From Blastococcus capsensis (GTDB lineage: Bacteria; Actinomycetota; Actinomycetes; Mycobacteriales; Geodermatophilaceae): a DNA stretch of 64,000 nucleotides. Both the position numbers and the translations under genes were made by a program. This document shows positions 60,043-64,000 of the stretch, in pieces. The notes under the pieces were generated by a model. The model saw only the letters and a list, made by a program, of their open reading frames with translations. It searched no databases and was not told where the DNA came from. The stretch is from NCBI RefSeq assembly GCF_030165005.1, contig NZ_JASNNW010000002.1, positions 310,001 to 374,000 on the forward strand. Direction: 5' to 3'. Numbering within the stretch: position 1 is the first letter of the stretch; each line of letters starts with the position of its first letter.

Positions 60043-61418
60043 GTCTCCTCGCGGTGGGCGTGAGCCACCAGACCGCCCCCGTGGCGCTGCTCGAGCAGTT
60101 CGCCATGGACGCCGACGACCGGGTCAAGGCGCTGCACGAGCTGCTCGAGAGCGACCACGTCACCGAGGCGCTCGTGCTCGCGACCTGCAACCGGGTCGAG
60201 GTCTTCGCCGAGGTCGAGCGCTTCCACGGCGGTGTCACCGACGTCAGCCGGGTGCTCGCCCGGCAGGCCGGCGCCACGGTCGAGGAGCTGTCCCCGTACG
60301 TCACGGTGCACTACGAGGACCAGGCCGTCGCGCACCTGTTCACGGTGGCCGCCGGGCTGGACTCGATGGTCGTCGGCGAGACGCAGGTGCTGGGCCAGCT
60401 GCGTGCGGCCTACGCGCTCGCCCGCGACGAGGGCACGGTCGGGCGCACCCTCCACCCGGTCGCCCAGCGGGCGCTGCGGGTGGGGAAGCGGGTCCACTCC
60501 GAGACGGGCATCGACCGGGCCGGGGCCTCGCTCGTCTCGGTCGCCCTCGACCGCGCCGAGTCGCGGATCGGCGCCCTCGCCGGTCGCCCGGTGCTGGTGA
60601 TCGGGGCCGGCTCCATGGGGGCGCTGGCCGCCACCACGCTGGCCCGCCGCGGCGCCGACGTGGTCGTGAGCAGCCGCACCGAGGCGTCGGCGGAGCGGCT
60701 CGCCGAGGCGGTCGGGGGTCGCCCCGCACCCATGGACCGCACGGGAGCTGAGCTCGCCGCCGCCGACATCCTGCTCACCTGCACCGGCGCCTCTGGCCTG
60801 GTGATCGGCACCGACACGGTCGCCGCAGCCATGGCCGGTCGCGTCCACCGGCCGCTCGTGGTCATCGACCTGGCGCTGCCCCGGGACGTCGACCCGGGGG
60901 TCGCTGCGCTGCCGGGCGTGCACGTGGTCGACTTGGCCCTGCTGCAGGGCGAGAGGAACACGGACCTCCTGCACGGCGAGCGCGGGGACGGCGGCGCCCC
61001 GGCGAGCCCGGTCGCCGCCGACGACATCGCCGCCGCGCGCGCCATGATCGAGGCCGAGACGGCGCTGCTGCGCGCCGAGCGGCGGGCGGCCGAGGTGGCG
61101 CCGACCGTCTCCGCGCTGCGCAGCCAGGCCGCCGAGGTCGTCGACGCCGAACTGCTGCGCCTGGCCGGCCGGCTTCCCGACCTCGACGCCCGGGCGCGCG
61201 CGGAGATCGCCCGCACCGTGCGCCGGGTCGTCGACAAGCTGCTGCACGAGCCGACGGTGCGGGTGAAGGAACTGGCCGCCACCCCGGGCGGCACCGACTA
61301 CGCCGGAGCGCTGCGGGCGCTGTTCGGCCTGGGCATCGACGCCGACGTCACCCCGGGGGCCGGCCGGCTGGCCGACGCCGTCACCGTCGACCCCGACCGG
61401 CCGGGAGGTACGGCATGA
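60039..61418 (+). CDS. hemA: Glutamyl-tRNA reductase HemA
   Basis: HemA reduces glutamyl-tRNA to glutamate 1-semialdehyde, the first committed step of tetrapyrrole synthesis. The catalytic Cys50 lies in [28 protein letters not shown] is the tRNA/substrate region and [14 protein letters not shown] the NADPH site. The protein has 459 residues, with the C-terminal dimerization helices. Start and stop codons overlap with rex and hemC, which shows one operon under Rex control. Confidence 0.96.
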   Translation: MSLLAVGVSHQTAPVALLEQFAMDADDRVKALHELLESDHVTEALVLATCNRVEVFAEVERFHGGVTDVSRVLARQAGATVEELSPYVTVHYEDQAVAHLFTVAAGLDSMVVGETQVLGQLRAAYALARDEGTVGRTLHPVAQRALRVGKRVHSETGIDRAGASLVSVALDRAESRIGALAGRPVLVIGAGSMGALAATTLARRGADVVVSSRTEASAERLAEAVGGRPAPMDRTGAELAAADILLTCTGASGLVIGTDTVAAAMAGRVHRPLVVIDLALPRDVDPGVAALPGVHVVDLALLQGERNTDLLHGERGDGGAPASPVAADDIAAARAMIEAETALLRAERRAAEVAPTVSALRSQAAEVVDAELLRLAGRLPDLDARARAEIARTVRRVVDKLLHEPTVRVKELAATPGGTDYAGALRALFGLGIDADVTPGAGRLADAVTVDPDRPGGTA

Positions 61419-62401
61419 CCGCCACCGACGTGCAGACCACCACCGCCGCCACCGCGGGCAGCTCCGCCCCGCTGCGGCTGGGCACCCGCGCCAGCGTGCT
61501 CGCCCGTACCCAGTCCCAGGCCGTCGCCGACGCGGTCACCGCGGCGACCGGGGTGCCGGTCGAGCTCGTGCTGATCAGCACCGAGGGTGACCGCTCGTCC
61601 GCCTCGATCGCCCAGCTAGGCAGCACCGGCGTCTTCGTGGCGGCCATCCGCCGGGCCCTCCTCGACGGTGAGGTCGACCTCGCCGTGCACAGCTACAAGG
61701 ATCTGCCGACCGCGCCGGAGCCGGGGCTCAGCCTGGCGGCGGTGCCGGCGCGCGAGGACCCGCGCGACGCCCTCGTGGCCCGGGACGGGCTCACGCTCGG
61801 CGAGCTGCCGCCGGGGTCGCGGATCGGCACCGGCGCCCCCCGCCGCGTCGCCCAGCTGCGCGCCCTCGGGCTCGGCCTGGAGATCGTGCCGATCCGGGGC
61901 AACGTCGACACCCGGCTCGGCCGGGTGGCCGGCTCGGCCGGCGGGCCGGGCGACCTGGACGCCGTGGTCCTGGCGCGCGCCGGTCTCAGCCGCATCGACC
62001 GGGCGCACCTGATCACCGAGACCCTCGACCCGCTCCAGGTGCTGCCCGCGCCCGCGCAGGGCGCGCTGGCCGTGGAGTGCCGGAGCAGCGATGCCCGCAC
62101 CCGCGAGCTGCTGGGCCGGCTCGAGGACACCGCGGTCCGCGCCTGCGTGGTGGCCGAGCGCGCCACGCTGGCCACGCTCGAGGCCGGCTGCAGCGCACCG
62201 GTCGCCGCCTACGCCGAGATCGCCGAGGGCGAGACCGGCCCGGAGCTGTTCCTCCGGGCCTCGGTGACGGCTCTCGACGGCAGCGACGCCGTCCGCGGCT
62301 CGCTCACCGGTGCGCCGGCCGACGCCGCGGCGCTCGGCCGCACCCTGGCCGCCGACCTGCTCGACCGTGGCGCGGCGTCCCTCATGGCCGTGGGTCGATG
62401 A
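61415..62401 (+). CDS. hemC: Hydroxymethylbilane synthase HemC
   Basis: HemC polymerizes four porphobilinogen units. The 328-residue protein has [16 protein letters not shown] at the start and the catalytic aspartate region [27 protein letters not shown] and the cofactor-bearing Cys259 in [13 protein letters not shown] follow. The first 18 residues are Thr/Ala-rich and probably disordered. It overlaps the hemA stop codon. It is the third gene of the rex-hem operon. Confidence 0.96.
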   Translation: MTATDVQTTTAATAGSSAPLRLGTRASVLARTQSQAVADAVTAATGVPVELVLISTEGDRSSASIAQLGSTGVFVAAIRRALLDGEVDLAVHSYKDLPTAPEPGLSLAAVPAREDPRDALVARDGLTLGELPPGSRIGTGAPRRVAQLRALGLGLEIVPIRGNVDTRLGRVAGSAGGPGDLDAVVLARAGLSRIDRAHLITETLDPLQVLPAPAQGALAVECRSSDARTRELLGRLEDTAVRACVVAERATLATLEAGCSAPVAAYAEIAEGETGPELFLRASVTALDGSDAVRGSLTGAPADAAALGRTLAADLLDRGAASLMAVGR

Positions 62402-62496
62402 GCGCCGCCCCTTCCCAGACCCCCGCAGACGCCCGGACGATCCGGGCCATACCAGAAGCCCGACGGAGTCGGGCCAGGATCAGGAGCACGCGATGA
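62398..62496 (+). CDS. Possible 32-residue coupling ORF before hemD
   Basis: An ATG overlapping the hemC stop codon opens a frame that ends in a TGA overlapping the hemD ATG. It encodes a Ser/Ala/Arg-rich peptide with no motif. The 91-base gap also has an inverted repeat (GGGCC and GGCCC). The frame could serve only to couple hemC and hemD translation, or it could be chance. Confidence 0.3.
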   Translation: MSAAPSQTPADARTIRAIPEARRSRARIRSTR

Positions 62497-64000
62497 CGCG
62501 CTTCCGCAAGACCGCAGGCCAGTCGGGCCGGGTCGTGTTCGTGGGCGCCGGACCCGGTGACCCGGGCATGCTCACCGCCCGGGCGACCGCGGCGCTCGCC
62601 GAGGCGGCGGTGATCCTCGTCGACCCCGACGTGGCCGCTGCCCTCCAGGACGCCGTGCGCGAGGCCAAGCCCGGGGTCGAGCTCACGCCGGTCTCCGGGG
62701 AGCCGGCCGACGTCGCCAAGGGAGCCGTCGCCGCCGCCAAGAACGGCTCGGTCGTGGTGCGCCTCGTGACCGGTGACCCCTACACCTCCGACGCCGTGGT
62801 CAAGGAGGTGCTGGCCGTGGGCCGCACCTCGGTGCCCTTCGACGTCGTTCCCGGTGTCGCCACCGCCACCGCGGTCCCCGCCTTCGCGGGCGTCGCCATG
62901 GGGAGCGCCGCGGTCACCGCCGACCTGCGCAGCGGCGTCGACGTCGCCGCGTTGGCGGGCGTCGCTGCCGGCATCGGCGGCACGCTGGTCCTGCAGGGCA
63001 CGGCCGACGAGCTGCCCGACGCCGCGGTGCGGCTGGTCGAGGGCGGCCTCTCCGGCAGCACCCCCGTCGTGGTCACCACCGGTGGCTCCGGCACCGGCCA
63101 GAAGAGCATCGTCACCAAGCTGGCGGCCGTGGCGGAGAAGACCGCCGGCCTCGACCCGCTCAGCGGCGCGGTGGTGGCCACCGTGGGGGCCGCCGTGGAC
63201 AAGCGCGCCCGCACGTCGTGGTGGGAGAGCCGCCCGCTGTTCGGCTGGCGGGTGCTGGTGCCGCGGACCAAGGACCAGGCCGGCGAGATGAGCGACCGGC
63301 TGCGGGCCTACGGCGCCGTGCCGGTCGAGGTGCCGACGATCGCCGTGGAGCCCCCGCGCAGCCCGGCCCAGATGGACCGCGCCGTCAAGGGCCTGGTCAC
63401 CGGCCGCTACGGCTGGATCGTGTTCACCTCGGTCAACGCGGTGAAGGCGGTGCGGGAGAAGTTCGTCGAGCTGGGTCTGGACGCCCGCGCGTTCGCCGGG
63501 GTGAAGGTCGCCTGCGTCGGCGAGCAGACCGCCGAGGCGGTGCGCGCCTTCGGCATCCAGCCGGAGCTGGTGCCTGCCGGTGAGCAGTCCAGCCAGGGCC
63601 TGCTGGCCGACTTCCCGCCCTACGACGACGTCTTCGACCCGATCGACCGGGTGCTCCTGCCGCGGGCCGACATCGCCACCGAGACGCTCGCCGCCGGTCT
63701 GGTCGAGCGGGGCTGGGAGATCGACGACGTCACCGCCTACCGCACCGTGCGCGCCGCGCCGCCGGCCGCGTCGGTCCGCGAGGCGATCAAGGGCGGTGGT
63801 TTCGACGCCGTCTGCTTCACCTCCTCCAGCACGGTGCGCAACCTGGTCGGCATCGCCGGCAAGCCGCACGCCAAGACCGTCGTCGCGGTGATCGGCCCGG
63901 CCACGGCGGCCAGCGCCCAGGAGTTCGGCCTGCGGGTGGACGTGCAACCGGAGACCGCGGCGGTCGCACCGCTGGTCGACGCGCTCGCCGAGTACGCCCT
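62493..64000 (+). CDS. hemD: Fused uroporphyrinogen methyltransferase-like/uroporphyrinogen-III synthase, 3' truncated
   Basis: The frame runs off the end of the window. The first 240 residues resemble SUMT (CobA) with VVFVGAGPGDPGMLTARA and PGVATATAVPAFAGVA. The usual GGDPFVFGRG-type SAM loop is replaced by VTGDPYTSDAV, so methyl transfer needs checking. The rest is a HemD domain: WRVLVPRTKDQAGEMSDRL, IVFTSVNAVKAVREKF and CFTSSSTVRNLVGIAG. HemD closes hydroxymethylbilane to uroporphyrinogen III. Such fusions are the norm in actinobacteria. The ATG follows AGGAG. Confidence 0.92.
   Translation, partial: MTRFRKTAGQSGRVVFVGAGPGDPGMLTARATAALAEAAVILVDPDVAAALQDAVREAKPGVELTPVSGEPADVAKGAVAAAKNGSVVVRLVTGDPYTSDAVVKEVLAVGRTSVPFDVVPGVATATAVPAFAGVAMGSAAVTADLRSGVDVAALAGVAAGIGGTLVLQGTADELPDAAVRLVEGGLSGSTPVVVTTGGSGTGQKSIVTKLAAVAEKTAGLDPLSGAVVATVGAAVDKRARTSWWESRPLFGWRVLVPRTKDQAGEMSDRLRAYGAVPVEVPTIAVEPPRSPAQMDRAVKGLVTGRYGWIVFTSVNAVKAVREKFVELGLDARAFAGVKVACVGEQTAEAVRAFGIQPELVPAGEQSSQGLLADFPPYDDVFDPIDRVLLPRADIATETLAAGLVERGWEIDDVTAYRTVRAAPPAASVREAIKGGGFDAVCFTSSSTVRNLVGIAGKPHAKTVVAVIGPATAASAQEFGLRVDVQPETAAVAPLVDALAEYA

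Overview
The window is high-GC actinobacterial DNA, most probably from a Geodermatophilaceae-like genus such as Blastococcus, Geodermatophilus or Modestobacter. That assignment is inference. It rests on mycothiol genes (mshD, mshA), GlnR, SenX3-RegX3 phosphate control, BldN and RsiG developmental regulators, many GTG starts and many leaderless promoters. No phage, IS element, CRISPR array, rRNA or tRNA was seen. The genes are mostly housekeeping. The interest lies in regulation, repeats and a few decayed genes.

Layout. Positions 1-11.3 kb form a phosphate island: the tail of an LCP cell-wall ligase, pstSCAB on the minus strand, then a PhoX alkaline phosphatase, a secreted glycerophosphodiesterase and a Tat translocase set (tatA, tatC, a flavodoxin gene, tatB) on the plus strand. 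PHO-box direct repeats lie before pstS and phoX, and a weaker one before tatA. Positions 11.3-30 kb hold mshD, glnR, an lmeA-like gene, thioredoxin, a cysteine-rich leader peptide, rhodanese and sseC, a PAS/SpoIIE phosphatase, a nitrobindin-like protein, a shortened DUF885 protein, an MMPL transporter, a second DUF2993 gene, nhaA, pabC, a Fur-family regulator and ygfZ. Much of this matches the Mycobacterium tuberculosis order Rv0812-Rv0820.

Positions 30-64 kb hold rsiG, an asparaginase, an XRE regulator with an hbhA-like gene, two methyltransferase-like genes, murB, an SDR remnant, mshA, ybjN, an MFS transporter, gpmA, phoU, senX3-regX3, a GlxA-type regulator, ppx, proC, a small excisionase-like regulator, bS22, a galE-like epimerase, an acyltransferase, a HAD phosphatase, the BldN sigma factor with a putative RsbN partner, an AMP ligase, a glutaredoxin-like gene and rex-hemA-hemC-hemD. 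This parallels M. tuberculosis Rv0474-Rv0511 and the Streptomyces rex-hem-bldN region.

How the genes work together. RegX3 (43.2 kb) probably acts at the PHO boxes before pst, phoX, perhaps tat, and phoU/senX3. That links phosphate uptake, phosphate scavenging outside the cell and possibly an inducible Tat exporter for PhoX. Rex probably represses its own rex-hem operon through the operator found here. The cysteine-rich leader peptide probably tunes the rhodanese-sseC operon. Dispersed palindromic repeats mark many gene ends, and a 77-bp repeat stands in tandem before one gene.
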